64,000 nucleotides of DNA from Blastococcus sp. TBT05-19 (GCF_003319095.1 NZ_QOHI01000001.1:1116001-1180000), one strand, 5' to 3'. Positions 1-10,154 are shown, counted from the stretch's first letter. The notes: generated from the letters alone by a model not told the origin. Numbers and translations: made by a program.

Positions 1-19
1 CACCCCCCACGGAGACGAC

Positions 20-1693
20 ATGACCGCCCCCGCCCAGTCGATGGAGATGGTGCCGCTGGCCGACCGGCTGCGGTGGCTGCTGGTGGTCCGGATCGGCGTG
101 GTGGCGCTGCCCCTGGTGGCCTGGTTCGTCACCGGCGACCGGAGCGACAGGTCCGTGGCGGTGCTCGCCGTCCCCGGCCTGCTCCTCCTGCTCACCGGGC
201 TGCTGCTGCAGTGGCGGTCGCGCCGCGGGCGCCGCTGGGCGGTCGCGGCGATGACCGTGCCGATCACCCTCGACGCCGTCTACCTGGGGTGGGCGTCGTA
301 CCTGACCGGCGGCCTGTCCGGTCCTGTCGTGTACGTCATCGCGCTGCACGTGCTGGCCGTGACCCTGGTGGGATCGTTCCGCACGGGCGTGAAGATGGCG
401 TTCTGGCACTCGCTCGTGATCATGAGCCTGCTCGAGGCGGTCACCACGGGCGTGCTGCCGTCGGGCGGCCCGGGCACCGAGTTCCACGGACTCCGGTACG
501 GCGTCTTCCTGGCGGTCGTGTGGGTCACCGCCGTCACCACCGCCGTGCTGGCCGGGGTGAACGAGCGGGAGCTGCGGCGGCGGCGCTACGACGAGGCGGT
601 GCTGCGCCGCCTCTCGGCGGCGCTCCACGAGGCCGAGACCGGGGTGGAGGTCGCCGAGGCGCTCCTGGACTTCACCCTCGACGCCGGGGACGCCACGCTC
701 GCGGCCGTCCAGTGCCGGCTGGCGGCCGGCGACTCCGAGGCGAGCACCCTGCTCGCCCGCAAGCGGCAGGATGAGCCGCTCGAGGTGCTCCGGGACGTGG
801 CCGAGCCCGGCCCCGGGTCGCTCGTCGAAGCGGTGACGGCGGCGGGCACCACGATGCTGGCGGCGATGCGCGCCCCGGACCCGTGGGTGGACGACGTGCT
901 CGACGGGGCGCCCCGGGTGGTCGCGGTGCCGTTCGCCATCGAGGGGCAGGGCACCGGCGCGCTGGTCTTCCAGAACGATGCCCGCGCCGGGTCCCGGATC
1001 GAGCAGCGCCGGGTCGCGGTCGTGGAGCAGGCGGTCGCGCACACCGCCACCGCCCTGGCCCGCGTCGCGCTGCTCGAGCAGCTGCAGCGCAGCGCCCTCA
1101 CCGACGGCCTGACCGGGGTGGCCAACCGGCGCGCCTTCGACGTCGCGCTGACCCGGGAGATCGCGCTCGCCGGCCGCACGGATGCGGCGCTGGCGGTGAT
1201 CATCCTCGACCTCGACAAGTTCAAGAGCCTCAACGACACCTACGGCCACCTCGCCGGCGACGACGTCCTCCGCGGGGTCGGCGCGGCCCTGCGGCAGTGC
1301 ACCCGGCAGGGCGACCTCGTCGCCCGCTACGGCGGCGAGGAGTTCGTGCTGCTGTTGCCCGGGGCGACCGAGGAGGACGCCATCAGCGCCGCCCGGCGGG
1401 TGCGCAGCGTCCTGCGAGGGGTCGAGGGCCCCCGGACGATCACCGCCAGCCTCGGGATCGCCCGCTGGCCCGTCCACGGGGCCACCGGCCCGGAGCTGCT
1501 GGCCGCCGCCGACTCCGCGCTCTACGCCGCGAAGGAGGGCGGGCGCGACCAGGCGCGGGTGGCCGGCCGGGAGGGCCCGGTCACCGGCGGCGACGGCGAG
1601 GACGGCCTCGACAGCTGGGACGACGTCCGCCCGCTCGACGTGCGGGCGGTGCCGGTGCCGCCCCCGCTGCGGTCGGCCTCCGTCATCGGCTGA
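20..1693 (+). CDS. Membrane-anchored GGDEF diguanylate cyclase
   Basis: Predicted to make cyclic di-GMP from two GTP at the inner face of the membrane. The 557-aa product has about six hydrophobic segments in residues 20-185, then a GAF-like region (about 200-350) and a C-terminal GGDEF domain. The active-site motif RYGGEEF is intact (GGEEF at residues 438-442) and an RxxD inhibitory site (RQGD, residues 429-432) lies five residues upstream, so product feedback inhibition is expected. No EAL domain is present. The start is supported by GGAGACGAC just before the ATG. The signal sensed by the N-terminal part cannot be told from sequence. The gene stands alone on its strand, followed by a secreted-protein gene. 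Confidence 0.93.
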   Translation: MTAPAQSMEMVPLADRLRWLLVVRIGVVALPLVAWFVTGDRSDRSVAVLAVPGLLLLLTGLLLQWRSRRGRRWAVAAMTVPITLDAVYLGWASYLTGGLSGPVVYVIALHVLAVTLVGSFRTGVKMAFWHSLVIMSLLEAVTTGVLPSGGPGTEFHGLRYGVFLAVVWVTAVTTAVLAGVNERELRRRRYDEAVLRRLSAALHEAETGVEVAEALLDFTLDAGDATLAAVQCRLAAGDSEASTLLARKRQDEPLEVLRDVAEPGPGSLVEAVTAAGTTMLAAMRAPDPWVDDVLDGAPRVVAVPFAIEGQGTGALVFQNDARAGSRIEQRRVAVVEQAVAHTATALARVALLEQLQRSALTDGLTGVANRRAFDVALTREIALAGRTDAALAVIILDLDKFKSLNDTYGHLAGDDVLRGVGAALRQCTRQGDLVARYGGEEFVLLLPGATEEDAISAARRVRSVLRGVEGPRTITASLGIARWPVHGATGPELLAAADSALYAAKEGGRDQARVAGREGPVTGGDGEDGLDSWDDVRPLDVRAVPVPPPLRSASVIG

Positions 1694-1790
1694 CCTCCGC
1701 CGCCGCGCCGCTCAACCCCGGGCACGTTTCTGCCGACATGGGGGAGAGGACCCCGACCCACGGAGCGGGCGGGCGGAGCGTGGAGGTGGC

Positions 1791-2843
1791 ATGCGGGCGC
1801 AGCGTGGTTCCCGCCGAGGGCTGCGCGCCGTCGCGGCGGCGCTCGCCGCGCTGGCCCTCGTCCTCGCGCCGACGGCCCTCGACGGCACCCGCGCGGCCTT
1901 CTCGGCGACGACGTCGAACGCCGGCGACGAGATGGCGACTGCCCAGCTGCAGCCACCGTCGACCCTGTCGGCCACGCAGAGCTGCGCGTCCACGCCGACG
2001 ATCACGCGTCGGCCCTTCAGGGGTGGCGCCGGTACCACGACGGTCACCGCCGCGATCCCCACCGGGACCACCACCGGGGACGTGATGTTGGCGCAGATCG
2101 CCTACCCCGGCGGACCCGAGACGATCACCGCGCCCAGCGGCTGGACCCTGCTGCTGACGACCAGCAGTGGCACGCGGCTCACCTCGGCGATCTACTGGAA
2201 GGCCGCCACCGCGGCCGAGCCCTCGGTGACCTTCAGCCGGCCGGCGGGCAGCACCGGCGACTTCGCCCTCGGGGTCGTCACCTACGTCGGCGCCCGGCTG
2301 AGCGTCCCCACGGTGCACGGGAGCGGCGCCGGAACAGGGACGACGGCGACGACCCCGTCGCCGAGCACCACGGGCACCACGACCGAGGTCACGCACTTCC
2401 TGACCCAGCGGCAGGGGCTCCTGTCCGTGCCCGCCGACACCGCCCAGGTGTACAGCGGCTCCACCAGCAGCACGACCGCCGCCGTGGGTCTGGTCGCGGC
2501 TGCCGAGACCTTCCCCGGGCCCGGGGCCCTCCCGACCCGCACGGCCACCTCGACGACCAGCGACGCGTGGGTCGCGCAGACCGTCGTGCTCCGGCGGGTC
2601 GCCGGGACGCCGACGGCCGGCCTGGCGTGGACGGCGAGCCCGAGCTCGTGGGGGAGCGGCTACCAGCTCGCCCGGCAGGTCGGCGGCAGCACCCAGTCGA
2701 CCGGGACCGTCGCGGACCCGGCGACGACCAGCACGACGGACGGCCCGCTCGTCAACGGCACCACCTACACCTTCCGGCTGGCGGCGTACCGGGGCAGCTG
2801 GCGTTCCACCGCGGTGACGGCGAGCCTCACCCCGGACTGCTGA
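1791..2843 (+). CDS. Secreted Ser/Thr-rich beta protein with FN3-like C-terminus
   Basis: A 350-aa exported protein of unknown function. Residues 1-36 form a signal peptide followed by AAFSATTSNAG, a sequence typical of proteins cleaved by SipW-type signal peptidases (TasA/CalY-like). The body is rich in Thr, Ser and Gly, with a repeat-like beta domain (about 60-250) seen in many actinobacterial surface proteins, and the last 90 residues resemble a fibronectin type III fold. Only two cysteines remain in the mature protein. GGAGGTG precedes the ATG. No sipW gene is visible nearby. Membership of a cell-surface or matrix protein class is inferred; no enzymatic motif is seen. Confidence 0.7.
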   Translation: MRAQRGSRRGLRAVAAALAALALVLAPTALDGTRAAFSATTSNAGDEMATAQLQPPSTLSATQSCASTPTITRRPFRGGAGTTTVTAAIPTGTTTGDVMLAQIAYPGGPETITAPSGWTLLLTTSSGTRLTSAIYWKAATAAEPSVTFSRPAGSTGDFALGVVTYVGARLSVPTVHGSGAGTGTTATTPSPSTTGTTTEVTHFLTQRQGLLSVPADTAQVYSGSTSSTTAAVGLVAAAETFPGPGALPTRTATSTTSDAWVAQTVVLRRVAGTPTAGLAWTASPSSWGSGYQLARQVGGSTQSTGTVADPATTSTTDGPLVNGTTYTFRLAAYRGSWRSTAVTASLTPDC

Positions 2844-2869
2844 TCGAGCCCTGCCGCGAGGGAAGCGGC

Positions 2870-3076
2870 TCAGCGGGACGAGCGCACCACCGCGACGGCG
2901 ACCAGCACGATGCCGGCCACCAGGCCCGCCCAGCACAGCAGCAGCATCGCGCCCTCGGCGCTGCCGCGGGTGGACTCCTGCGCCAGCCCGATCCACATCA
3001 GCCCGAGCACCGACAGCAGTGCGACGACCCCGCCCACGAGCGCGATCGCGCCGTTCCGTGATGTCCGCTGCTCCAC
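2870..3076 (-). CDS. Small two-span membrane protein
   Basis: A 68-aa protein with two hydrophobic segments (about residues 10-32 and 42-64) separated by a short loop, and basic residues at both ends. It has no recognisable motif. It is convergent with the secreted-protein gene and divergent from the radical SAM gene beginning at 3208. The hydrophobic pattern and high third-position GC support it as a real gene, but I cannot assign a family. Confidence 0.55.
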   Translation of the reverse strand: MEQRTSRNGAIALVGGVVALLSVLGLMWIGLAQESTRGSAEGAMLLLCWAGLVAGIVLVAVAVVRSSR

Positions 3077-3207
3077 CGGGCTCTCCTCGTCTGGCGTCGG
3101 ACGGCCAGTCTGCCCTCTGCACCCAGAGGCGCGCCGCGCCGGGAGATCGGGCCCGCGGCGCCCGAGGGCGGGGAGCGGCGGGGAACGCCGTCTACCCTGG
3201 ACCGGTC

Positions 3208-5151
3208 ATGACTGCAGAGCTCCGCACCACCGCAGGCGAGTCGCTCTACCCGCGACTCGAGCCGCTGCTGGCCCAGATCCAGAAGCCGATCCAGTACGTC
3301 GGCGGTGAACTCAACGCCCAGCTGAAGCCGTGGGAGACCGCGGACGTGCACTGGGCGCTGATGTACCCCGACGCCTACGAGGTCGGCCTGCCCAACCAGG
3401 GCCTCATGATCCTGTACGAGGTGCTCAACGAGCGCCCGGACACCCTCGCCGAGCGGACCTACGCCGTCTGGCCCGACCTCGCCGCGCTGATGCGCGAGCA
3501 CGGCGTCGGCCAGTTCACCGTCGACGGCCACCGCGCCGTCCGCGACTTCGACCTGCTCGGCGTCAGCTTCGCCACCGAGCTCGGGTACACCAACCTGCTC
3601 GAGGCGCTCGACCTCGCCGGCGTGCCCATCCACGCCATCGACCGCGACGAGAGCCACCCGGTCGTCGTCGCCGGCGGGCACGCCGCCTTCAACCCCGAGC
3701 CGGTGGCCGACTTCGTCGACTGCGCGGTGCTCGGCGACGGCGAGCAGGCCGTCGGCGACATCACCGACGTCGTCAAGGCGTGGAAGGCCCAGGGCCGCCC
3801 CGGCGGTCGCGAGGAGCTGCTCGCCCGGCTGGCCCGGGTCGACGGCGTGTACGTGCCGCGCTTCTACGCCGTGAGCTACGGCGTCGACGGCACGATCGCG
3901 GCCGTCACCCGCACCCGGGACGACGTGCCCGAGCGCGTCGGCAAGCGCACCGTCATGGACCTCGACGAGTGGCCCTACCCGAAGACGCCGCTGGTCCCGC
4001 TGGCCGAGAGCGTCCACGAGCGCATGAGCGTGGAGATCTTCCGCGGCTGCACCCGTGGCTGCCGCTTCTGCCAGGCCGGCATGATCACCCGTCCGGTGCG
4101 CGAGCGGACGATCACCGGCATCGGCTCCATGGTCGAGCAGGGCCTCAAGGCGACCGGCTACGAGGAGGTCGGCCTGCTCTCGCTGTCCAGCGCCGACCAC
4201 TCCGAGATCGGCCAGGTCGCCAAGGAGCTCGCCGACCGCTACGAGGGCACCAACACCGGCCTGAGCCTGCCCAGCACGCGCGTGGACGCCTTCAACGTCA
4301 CGCTGGCCAACGAGCTGTCCCGCAACGGCCGGCGCTCCGGGCTCACCTTCGCCCCCGAGGGGGGCAGCGAGCGCATCCGCCGGGTCATCAACAAGACGGT
4401 GTCCAAGGAGGACCTCGTCCGCACGGTGACGACGGCGTACGCCAACGGCTGGACGCAGGTGAAGCTCTACTTCATGTGCGGGCTCCCCACCGAGACCGAC
4501 GAGGACGTCCTGGAGATCGCCGAGCTCGCGGTCGAGGTCATCCGCGCCGGCCGCGAGGCCAGCGGGCGCAAGGACATCCGCTGCACCGTCTCCATCGGTG
4601 GCTTCGTGCCCAAGCCGCACACCCCGTTCCAGTGGGCGAGCCAGGCCAGCGCCGAGACCATCGACCACAGGTTGAGGGTGCTGCGGCAGGCGATCAACGC
4701 CGACCGGCGCATCGGCCGCTCGATCGGCCTGCGCTACCACGACGGCAAGCCCGGCGTGATCGAGGGACTGCTGTCCCGCGGTGACCGCCGCGTGGGCCGG
4801 GTCATCGAGCGCGTCTGGCGCGAGGGCGGCAAGTTCGACGGCTGGAGCGAGCACTTCTCCTTCGACCGCTGGACGGCGGCCGCCGCCGAGGAGCTCGCCG
4901 CCTTCGGCGTGGACCTCGACTGGTTCACCACCCGCGAGCGCACCCAGCACGAGATCCTGCCCTGGGACCACCTGGACTCCGGGCTGGACAAGGAGTGGCT
5001 CTGGGACGACTGGCAGGACGCGCTCTCCGAGGAGGAGGTCGCCGACTGCCGGTGGACCCCCTGCTACGACTGCGGTGTCTGCCCGACCATGGGCACCGAG
5101 ATCCAGATCGGCCCGACCGGGCGCAGCCTGCTGCCGCTGACGGTCGTCTGA
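3208..5151 (+). CDS. B12-type radical SAM protein (TIGR03960-like)
   Basis: A 647-aa radical SAM enzyme of the family found next to RNase E/G in actinobacteria. The [4Fe-4S]-binding CX3CX2C is at Cys281, Cys285 and Cys288 (FRGCTRGCRFCQAG). The first 200 residues resemble the cobalamin-binding-like N-terminal region of this family, and the C-terminus carries a Cys cluster (CYDCGVCP) near residue 625. The ATG at 3208 is preferred over upstream in-frame codons because it begins the conserved region and follows a TACCCT -10-like hexamer at 3193-3198. Its stop overlaps the next start by one base, so the two products are probably made together. Substrate unknown; an RNA-related role is only a guess from synteny. 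Confidence 0.9.
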   Translation: MTAELRTTAGESLYPRLEPLLAQIQKPIQYVGGELNAQLKPWETADVHWALMYPDAYEVGLPNQGLMILYEVLNERPDTLAERTYAVWPDLAALMREHGVGQFTVDGHRAVRDFDLLGVSFATELGYTNLLEALDLAGVPIHAIDRDESHPVVVAGGHAAFNPEPVADFVDCAVLGDGEQAVGDITDVVKAWKAQGRPGGREELLARLARVDGVYVPRFYAVSYGVDGTIAAVTRTRDDVPERVGKRTVMDLDEWPYPKTPLVPLAESVHERMSVEIFRGCTRGCRFCQAGMITRPVRERTITGIGSMVEQGLKATGYEEVGLLSLSSADHSEIGQVAKELADRYEGTNTGLSLPSTRVDAFNVTLANELSRNGRRSGLTFAPEGGSERIRRVINKTVSKEDLVRTVTTAYANGWTQVKLYFMCGLPTETDEDVLEIAELAVEVIRAGREASGRKDIRCTVSIGGFVPKPHTPFQWASQASAETIDHRLRVLRQAINADRRIGRSIGLRYHDGKPGVIEGLLSRGDRRVGRVIERVWREGGKFDGWSEHFSFDRWTAAAAEELAAFGVDLDWFTTRERTQHEILPWDHLDSGLDKEWLWDDWQDALSEEEVADCRWTPCYDCGVCPTMGTEIQIGPTGRSLLPLTVV

Positions 5152-5918
5152 TGGCCCGTCAGCCCGACGGCCCGCCGCCGCCGCCGACCGTCCAGAAGCT
5201 GCGCATCCGGTACGCCAAGCGGGGTCGCCTCCGCTTCGCGAGCCACCGCGATCTGGCCCGTGCCCTGGAGCGCGCCCTGCGCCGGGCGCAGGTGCCGATG
5301 GCGTTCTCGGCCGGGTTCAGCCCGCACCCCAAGATCTCCTACCTGGGGGCGGCGCCCACGGGCTCGGCCAGCGAGGCGGAGTACCTGGAGGTCGGCCTGG
5401 CGCGCAGGTGCGACCCGGAGGCCGTGCGGGCCGCGCTGGACGCCGCGCTGCCGGTCGACATCGCCGTGATCGAGGCCGTGGAGGCCGCCGAGGGCACCGG
5501 CTCGCTCGCCGACCGGATCGACACCTCGGTGTGGCGGCTGGAGCTCCCGGGCCTGAGCCTGGCGGAGCTCCAGCCGGCCGTGGAGGCCTTCCTCGCCAGC
5601 GAGGTCGTCACCGTCGCGAAGCGCACCAAGAACGGCCTCAGGGACATCGATGCACGCCCGGCCGTGGCCAGCGCGTCGGCGGCCGAAGAGGCCGGTTGTG
5701 CCATACTGCACATGGTCGTCCGGCAGGTCACACCCGCTGTTCGACCAGACGACGTGTTGGCCGCCCTGGCTGCCGTCGCCGACCTGCGCCCGCCGTCGCC
5801 CCCACGGGCCGTGCGTGTGGCGCAGGGCCGGCTCGACGACACCGGGACCGTGGCTGATCCGCTCGGTCCCGACCGCATGGCGAGCACCCGCTGCCAGGGG
5901 GAGCCCGCACCGGTCTGA
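5151..5918 (+). CDS. TIGR03936/DUF2344 radical-SAM-associated protein
   Basis: A 255-aa partner of the preceding radical SAM enzyme; in other bacteria the two are adjacent or fused. The N-terminal part contains the family hallmark LRIRYAKRGRLRFASHRDL and FSAGFSPHPKISY. The ATG overlaps the upstream TGA by one base, implying translational coupling. No catalytic residues can be assigned. The last 50 residues are poorly conserved in appearance and proline-rich. A 351-base gene-free stretch follows before rne. Confidence 0.88.
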   Translation: MARQPDGPPPPPTVQKLRIRYAKRGRLRFASHRDLARALERALRRAQVPMAFSAGFSPHPKISYLGAAPTGSASEAEYLEVGLARRCDPEAVRAALDAALPVDIAVIEAVEAAEGTGSLADRIDTSVWRLELPGLSLAELQPAVEAFLASEVVTVAKRTKNGLRDIDARPAVASASAAEEAGCAILHMVVRQVTPAVRPDDVLAALAAVADLRPPSPPRAVRVAQGRLDDTGTVADPLGPDRMASTRCQGEPAPV

Positions 5919-6269
5919 CCGGACGGAGCCCTGGAGGACTCGCGCCGTCGAGCGGCACGGCTGCCAGACGTGACGCACCCGTCCCGGGCCAACCCGGCCC
6001 GGACGCCCCAGCCCAGCACCACCGCAGACCACCGCAGGACCGGCACCACCGAGTTCCACCGCGTCCAGCACCACCGGGCGCGGGCACCGCAGCACTCCGG
6101 CCCTCGCAGCGGCAACCGCCGCGCGAGAGCCGCATCAGACTTTTCGCAGGACGAGCCCGACCGCCGTAACCCCGCGCGGCGGCCCGTCCCGCCCAACCCG
6201 TGCACCTGCGCGGCCGCCAGTCCCCCCAGATCGGCGCCCGGGAGCACCACACAGGAGGCGAGAGCCCTC
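5919..6269 (+). other. Gene-free leader region upstream of rne
   Basis: This 351-base stretch separates the DUF2344 gene from the proposed GTG start of RNase E/G. The reading frame stays open through it in the rne frame, but the translation (Pro/Arg/Thr/Ala-rich, no family similarity) and the strong AGGAGG at 6253-6258 argue that it is untranslated. A long 5' leader would fit the autoregulation known for enterobacterial RNase E. I see no clear conserved RNA element in it. Confidence 0.4.
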
Positions 6270-9200
6270 GTGGCTGACACCGACCACAGCACCAGCGGCA
6301 CGACCGACCAGGGAGCCGGCACCGGGCCGGACACCCCGCAGCCGGCCGAGGCCGAGGTGACCGGCATGCCGGCGACCCCCGACGAGGGGGCCCCTGCCGA
6401 GGAGTCCCCGGTCGACGCCGCTCCCGAGGACGCGGCCGACGAGGACGTTCCCGACGCCGACGTCGCGCCGAACACCCCCCAGCCCGCCGAGGCGGAGGTG
6501 ACCGGCATGCCGGCGACCCCCGACGAGGGCGCACCCGAGGAGCCGGCCCACTCGCCCTTCGGCGCGCACTTCAGCTCTCCGGAGCCCACCGCCGTCGTCG
6601 CCCGGCCCCGCCGCCGGGCCACCCGGCCGGCCGCCGCCCCCGATCCCGACGCCGCCCCGCCGGTGACGCCGCCCGCCCCCGTCGCAGCGGCCCCGGCCTT
6701 CATCAGCTTCATGGCGCCCGCCGCCGACGCTCCGGCGCCCCGCCGCCGCAGCCGCCGGCCGGCGGAGTCGCCCGACCCCGAGGTCCTCGACGAGGTCGCG
6801 GACGCCGCCGACGACGACCGCGACGAGGCCGACGTCGAGGCCCCCCGCAGCCGGCGCGGCCGCTCCCGCGGCCGCCGTCCGGCCGAGGACCGCCTCGAGG
6901 CCGAGCCGGTCGACGCCGACGACGACGAGCAGGCCGAGGACGCCGAGGACCGCGACTCCGGTGAGGACCGCGAGGACGGCGGCTCGGCGGGCAGCCGGCG
7001 CCGCCGCCGCGGACGTCGCGGCCGCGGCCGTGGCCGCAGCGGGGAGGACTCCGCGGACTCCGACGACGAGGCCGACGACCGTCCCGCCGATGCCGGGTCC
7101 GACGAGGACGACGACGACACGGAGTCCGCCGACGAGCAGGCCGGGTCCGACGACGACGGCGAGGAGGGCACGTCCGGGTCGAGCACCCGCCGGCGCCGCC
7201 GCCGTCGCCGTCGTGGCGGCAGCTCCGGGGGCGACGACGCCTCCGACGACGGCGACGACGACGACCGCCCGGAGCGGGCCGGCCGCAACGGTCGCGCCAC
7301 CAGCGACGACGACGTCCGCGGCATCACCGGCTCCACCCGCCTGGAGGCCAAGCGCCAGCGCCGCCGGGACGGCCGGGACACCGGTCGCCGCCGCCAGCCG
7401 ATCCTCAGCGAGGCCGAGTTCCTCGCCCGCCGCGAGGCCGTGGACCGCAAGATGGTCATCCGGCAGCGGGGCGAGCGCACGCAGATCGCCGTCCTCGAGG
7501 ACGACGTGCTCGTCGAGCACTACGTGACCCAGGCGCAGGCGACGTCCTTCGCCGGGAACGTCTACCTCGGCCGCGTGCAGAACGTGCTGCCCTCGATGGA
7601 GGCGGCGTTCGTCGACATCGGCAAGGGGCGCAACGCCGTCCTGTACGCCGGTGAGGTCAACTGGGACGCCGCGGGTCTCTCGGGCAAGCAGCGCTCGATC
7701 GAGACGGCGTTCAAGTCCGGCGACAAGATCCTGGTGCAGGTCACCAAGGACCCGATCGGCCACAAGGGCGCCCGGCTGACCCAGCAGATCAACCTGCCCG
7801 GCCGCTTCCTGGTCTACGTGCCCGGCGGCTCGATGACCGGGATCAGCCGCAAGCTGCCCGACACCGAGCGCCAGCGGCTCAAGGACATCCTCAAGCGGAT
7901 CGTCCCCGAGGACGCCGGCGTGATCATCCGGACCGCGGCGGAGGGCGCCTCGGAGGAGGAGCTCACCCGCGACGTCAACCGGCTGACCGCGCAGTGGGAG
8001 GTCATCAAGCAGAAGTCGGAGTCGACGTCGAGCGCGCCGACCCTGCTCTACGGCGAGCCGGACCTCGCGATCCGCGTCATCCGCGACGTCTTCAACGAGG
8101 ACTTCAAGGACCTGGTCGTCCAGGGCGACGACGCCTGGGACACCGTCGAGGCCTACGTCGCGCACGTGAGCCCCGAGCTGACCGAGCGGCTGTCCCGCTA
8201 CACCGGCCAGGGCGACGTCTTCCACGACCTGCGCATCGACGAGCAGCTGGCCAAGGCGCTGGACCGCAAGGTGTGGCTGCCCAGCGGCGGCTCGCTGGTG
8301 ATCGACCGCACCGAGGCGATGACCGTCGTCGACGTCAACACCGGCAAGTTCACCGGCTCCGGCGGCAACCTCGAGCAGACCGTGACGCGGAACAACATGG
8401 AGGCCGCGGAGGAGATCGTCCGCCAGCTCCGGCTGCGCGACATCGGCGGCATCATCGTCATCGACTTCATCGACATGGTGCTCGAGAGCAACCGCGACCT
8501 CGTGCTGCGGCGGCTCACCGAGTGCCTGGGCCGCGACCGCACGAAGCACCAGGTCGCCGAGGTCACCTCGCTGGGCCTGGTCCAGATGACCCGCAAGCGC
8601 GTGGGCCAGGGCCTGCTCGAGGTGTTCTCCGAGAACTGCGAGCACTGCCGCGGGCGCGGCATCATCGTCAGCACCGACCCGGTCGACGAGAAGCGCCGGG
8701 GCAACGGCGGCGGCAACGGCAACGGGAACGGCGGCGGCGGCAAGGACTCCGGCGGTGCCAAGGAGTCCGGTGGCCGGAACCGCGGCGGCCGGGACCAGTC
8801 CCGCGACGCCGGCAAGGAGACCGCGCCGGAGCCGGACACCGACGAGAGCGCCGAGGCGTCGACGGCGACCGACGCCGAGCCGACGGAGGGCACCCGCAGC
8901 GGTGGTCGTCGCAACCGCGGCCGTCGCAACCGCGGGCAGTCGGGGGAGGACCGCGCCGCCGAGGACGCCGCCGTGCTCGCCGGTACCCGGGACGAGGGCG
9001 GCTCGCCGGTCGAGCCGGCTGCCGACGGCTCCGCGGAGACGGTCGAGGACGTCGTCCCGCCCGTGCCCGCGGTCGAGCCGCCGGCCGCAGCGGTAGCCGA
9101 CGCCGAGCCTGCCGCCGAGCCCGAGGTCGACGACGTGCTGCCCGCCGGCGAGGTCGCGATGGTGGAGGCGCCGGAGCAGGACGCGATGCCGATCACCCCG

Positions 9201-9365
9201 GCCACGACGGCCGCTGACGTGACCCCGGACGGCGTCGCGCACAGCACCGACGCCGGTCCGGAGGCGTCGGTGGCCCCGGCCGCCGCGGAGGAGGAGGCGC
9301 CGGTCGCGGCCTCCCGTCCGCGCCGTCGCCGGGCCGCCAGCCGCCCGGCCGGGCCGCCGGCCTGA
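6270..9365 (+). CDS. rne: Ribonuclease E/G
   Basis: A 1031-aa endoribonuclease of the RNase E/G family that initiates mRNA decay and processes stable RNA. The catalytic core is in the middle (about residues 380-800): S1-like segment [10 protein letters not shown] near 425, catalytic Asp in VVDVNTGKF (about 688) and IVIDFIDM (about 731), and the zinc-link CEHC at Cys790/Cys793. Long, low-complexity flanks, acidic and Arg-rich in the N-terminus and Gly/Asn/Arg-rich in the C-terminus, match the disordered arms of actinobacterial RNase E. GTG at 6270 is chosen because AGGAGG lies 11 bases upstream. Two near-identical 20-codon repeats occur at 6331-6390 and 6472-6531. Upstream of rplU-rpmA-obg, as usual in actinobacteria. 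Confidence 0.92.
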   Translation: MADTDHSTSGTTDQGAGTGPDTPQPAEAEVTGMPATPDEGAPAEESPVDAAPEDAADEDVPDADVAPNTPQPAEAEVTGMPATPDEGAPEEPAHSPFGAHFSSPEPTAVVARPRRRATRPAAAPDPDAAPPVTPPAPVAAAPAFISFMAPAADAPAPRRRSRRPAESPDPEVLDEVADAADDDRDEADVEAPRSRRGRSRGRRPAEDRLEAEPVDADDDEQAEDAEDRDSGEDREDGGSAGSRRRRRGRRGRGRGRSGEDSADSDDEADDRPADAGSDEDDDDTESADEQAGSDDDGEEGTSGSSTRRRRRRRRRGGSSGGDDASDDGDDDDRPERAGRNGRATSDDDVRGITGSTRLEAKRQRRRDGRDTGRRRQPILSEAEFLARREAVDRKMVIRQRGERTQIAVLEDDVLVEHYVTQAQATSFAGNVYLGRVQNVLPSMEAAFVDIGKGRNAVLYAGEVNWDAAGLSGKQRSIETAFKSGDKILVQVTKDPIGHKGARLTQQINLPGRFLVYVPGGSMTGISRKLPDTERQRLKDILKRIVPEDAGVIIRTAAEGASEEELTRDVNRLTAQWEVIKQKSESTSSAPTLLYGEPDLAIRVIRDVFNEDFKDLVVQGDDAWDTVEAYVAHVSPELTERLSRYTGQGDVFHDLRIDEQLAKALDRKVWLPSGGSLVIDRTEAMTVVDVNTGKFTGSGGNLEQTVTRNNMEAAEEIVRQLRLRDIGGIIVIDFIDMVLESNRDLVLRRLTECLGRDRTKHQVAEVTSLGLVQMTRKRVGQGLLEVFSENCEHCRGRGIIVSTDPVDEKRRGNGGGNGNGNGGGGKDSGGAKESGGRNRGGRDQSRDAGKETAPEPDTDESAEASTATDAEPTEGTRSGGRRNRGRRNRGQSGEDRAAEDAAVLAGTRDEGGSPVEPAADGSAETVEDVVPPVPAVEPPAAAVADAEPAAEPEVDDVLPAGEVAMVEAPEQDAMPITPATTAADVTPDGVAHSTDAGPEASVAPAAAEEEAPVAASRPRRRRAASRPAGPPA
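6331..6531 (+). repeat. Tandem-like internal repeat in rne
   Basis: Positions 6331-6390 and 6472-6531 are nearly identical at DNA level and both encode the peptide [20 protein letters not shown]. The copies are 141 bases apart. They differ mainly at third codon positions, so they are kept in frame and probably at protein level. They lie in the disordered N-terminal arm. Confidence 0.8.
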
Positions 9366-9422
9366 GGCCCCGTCCGGAGGCTCGCCCCGAGCTCGCGAGG
9401 GGCGAGGAGAACGGGGTCCTTC
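9366..9422 (+). repeat. 57-nt dispersed palindromic repeat, copy A
   Basis: Begins GGCCCCGTCC and ends ACGGGGTCCTTC, starting the base after the rne stop codon. Outer arms CCCCGT/ACGGGG and inner arms CTCGCCCC/GGGGCGAG can form a double-stem hairpin. Three further copies of the same length occur at 10155-10211 (inverted), 42778-42834 and 53488-53544. This copy could also serve as the rne terminator. Confidence 0.8.
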
Positions 9423-9429
9423 GATCGGG

Positions 9430-9435
9430 TACGCT
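9430..9435 (+). promoter_or_regulatory. Putative -10 hexamer for rplU-rpmA
   Basis: TACGCT, fitting the actinobacterial TANNNT -10 pattern, eight bases past repeat copy A. It would give an L21 leader of about 135 bases. No good -35 is visible. Confidence 0.35.
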
Positions 9436-9576
9436 GGTCGGGTTGCTGCGCCACCGCGCAGGCGCTCCCGGGCGCCGCGGGATCGGTGGGAGCGGCTCGT
9501 CCAAGCACCCGGCGCCCCCCGGTCGTGCGCGCCGGACACAGAGCTTGACGTGAAGAAGCAAAACGAGGAGTCAGTG

Positions 9577-9888
9577 GTGTACGCAGTGGTGAAGGCCGGC
9601 GGCAGCCAGCACAAGGTGGCCGTGGGCGACACGTTCACGATCAACCGCCTGGCTGGTGCGGCGGGCGACAAGGTCGCTCTCCCGGCCATCCTCCTGGTCG
9701 ACGGCGACACCGTCACCAGCGACGCGGCGGCCCTGGCCAAGGTGACCGTGACCGGTGAGATCGTCGAGCACGGCAAGGGCCCGAAGATCCACATCCACAA
9801 GTTCAAGAACAAGACCGGCTACCACAAGCGGCAGGGGCACCGTCAGCCCCTGACCAGCGTCGTGGTCCGCGACATCTCGAAGGGCTGA
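9577..9888 (+). CDS. rplU: 50S ribosomal protein L21
   Basis: A 103-aa ribosomal protein that binds 23S rRNA in the large subunit. It begins [18 protein letters not shown] and ends with the family motif [16 protein letters not shown] at 9577 is chosen because it gives the usual family length and N-terminus and lies six bases after GAGGAG; the GTG at 9574 is possible. It forms an operon with rpmA seven bases downstream. Confidence 0.96.
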   Translation: MYAVVKAGGSQHKVAVGDTFTINRLAGAAGDKVALPAILLVDGDTVTSDAAALAKVTVTGEIVEHGKGPKIHIHKFKNKTGYHKRQGHRQPLTSVVVRDISKG

Positions 9889-9895
9889 CCTCGAC

Positions 9896-10153
9896 ATGGC
9901 ACACAAGAAGGGCGCATCGTCCTCCCGCAACGGTCGTGACTCGAACGCGCAGCGCCTCGGCGTCAAGCGCTTCGGTGGTCAGGTCGTGAAGGCCGGCGAG
10001 ATCATCGTCCGCCAGCGCGGGACCCACTTCCACCCGGGCCTGGGCGTCGGTCGCGGCAGCGACGACACGCTGTTCGCGCTCGCGGCCGGTGCGGTCACGT
10101 TCGGCACGCGGCGGGGACGCAAGACGATCTCCATCTCCGCGGTCGAGGCCTGA
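9896..10153 (+). CDS. rpmA: 50S ribosomal protein L27
   Basis: An 85-aa ribosomal protein located near the peptidyl transferase centre. It starts [20 protein letters not shown], the family N-terminus without a cleavable leader, and contains the conserved [13 protein letters not shown]. It follows rplU closely and is followed by an inverted copy of the 57-nt repeat, then obg, the standard rplU-rpmA-obg order. Confidence 0.97.
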   Translation: MAHKKGASSSRNGRDSNAQRLGVKRFGGQVVKAGEIIVRQRGTHFHPGLGVGRGSDDTLFALAAGAVTFGTRRGRKTISISAVEA

Positions 10154-10154
10154 C

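Noticed and set aside
5970-6269. Translated N-terminal extension of RNase E
   Set aside because: Low-complexity sequence without homology, while a strong AGGAGG precedes GTG at 6270.
6135-9812. A 1225-codon open frame antisense to rne
   Set aside because: Product is Val/Gly/Leu/Ala-Arg-rich with no family similarity; it arises from codon bias at very high GC.
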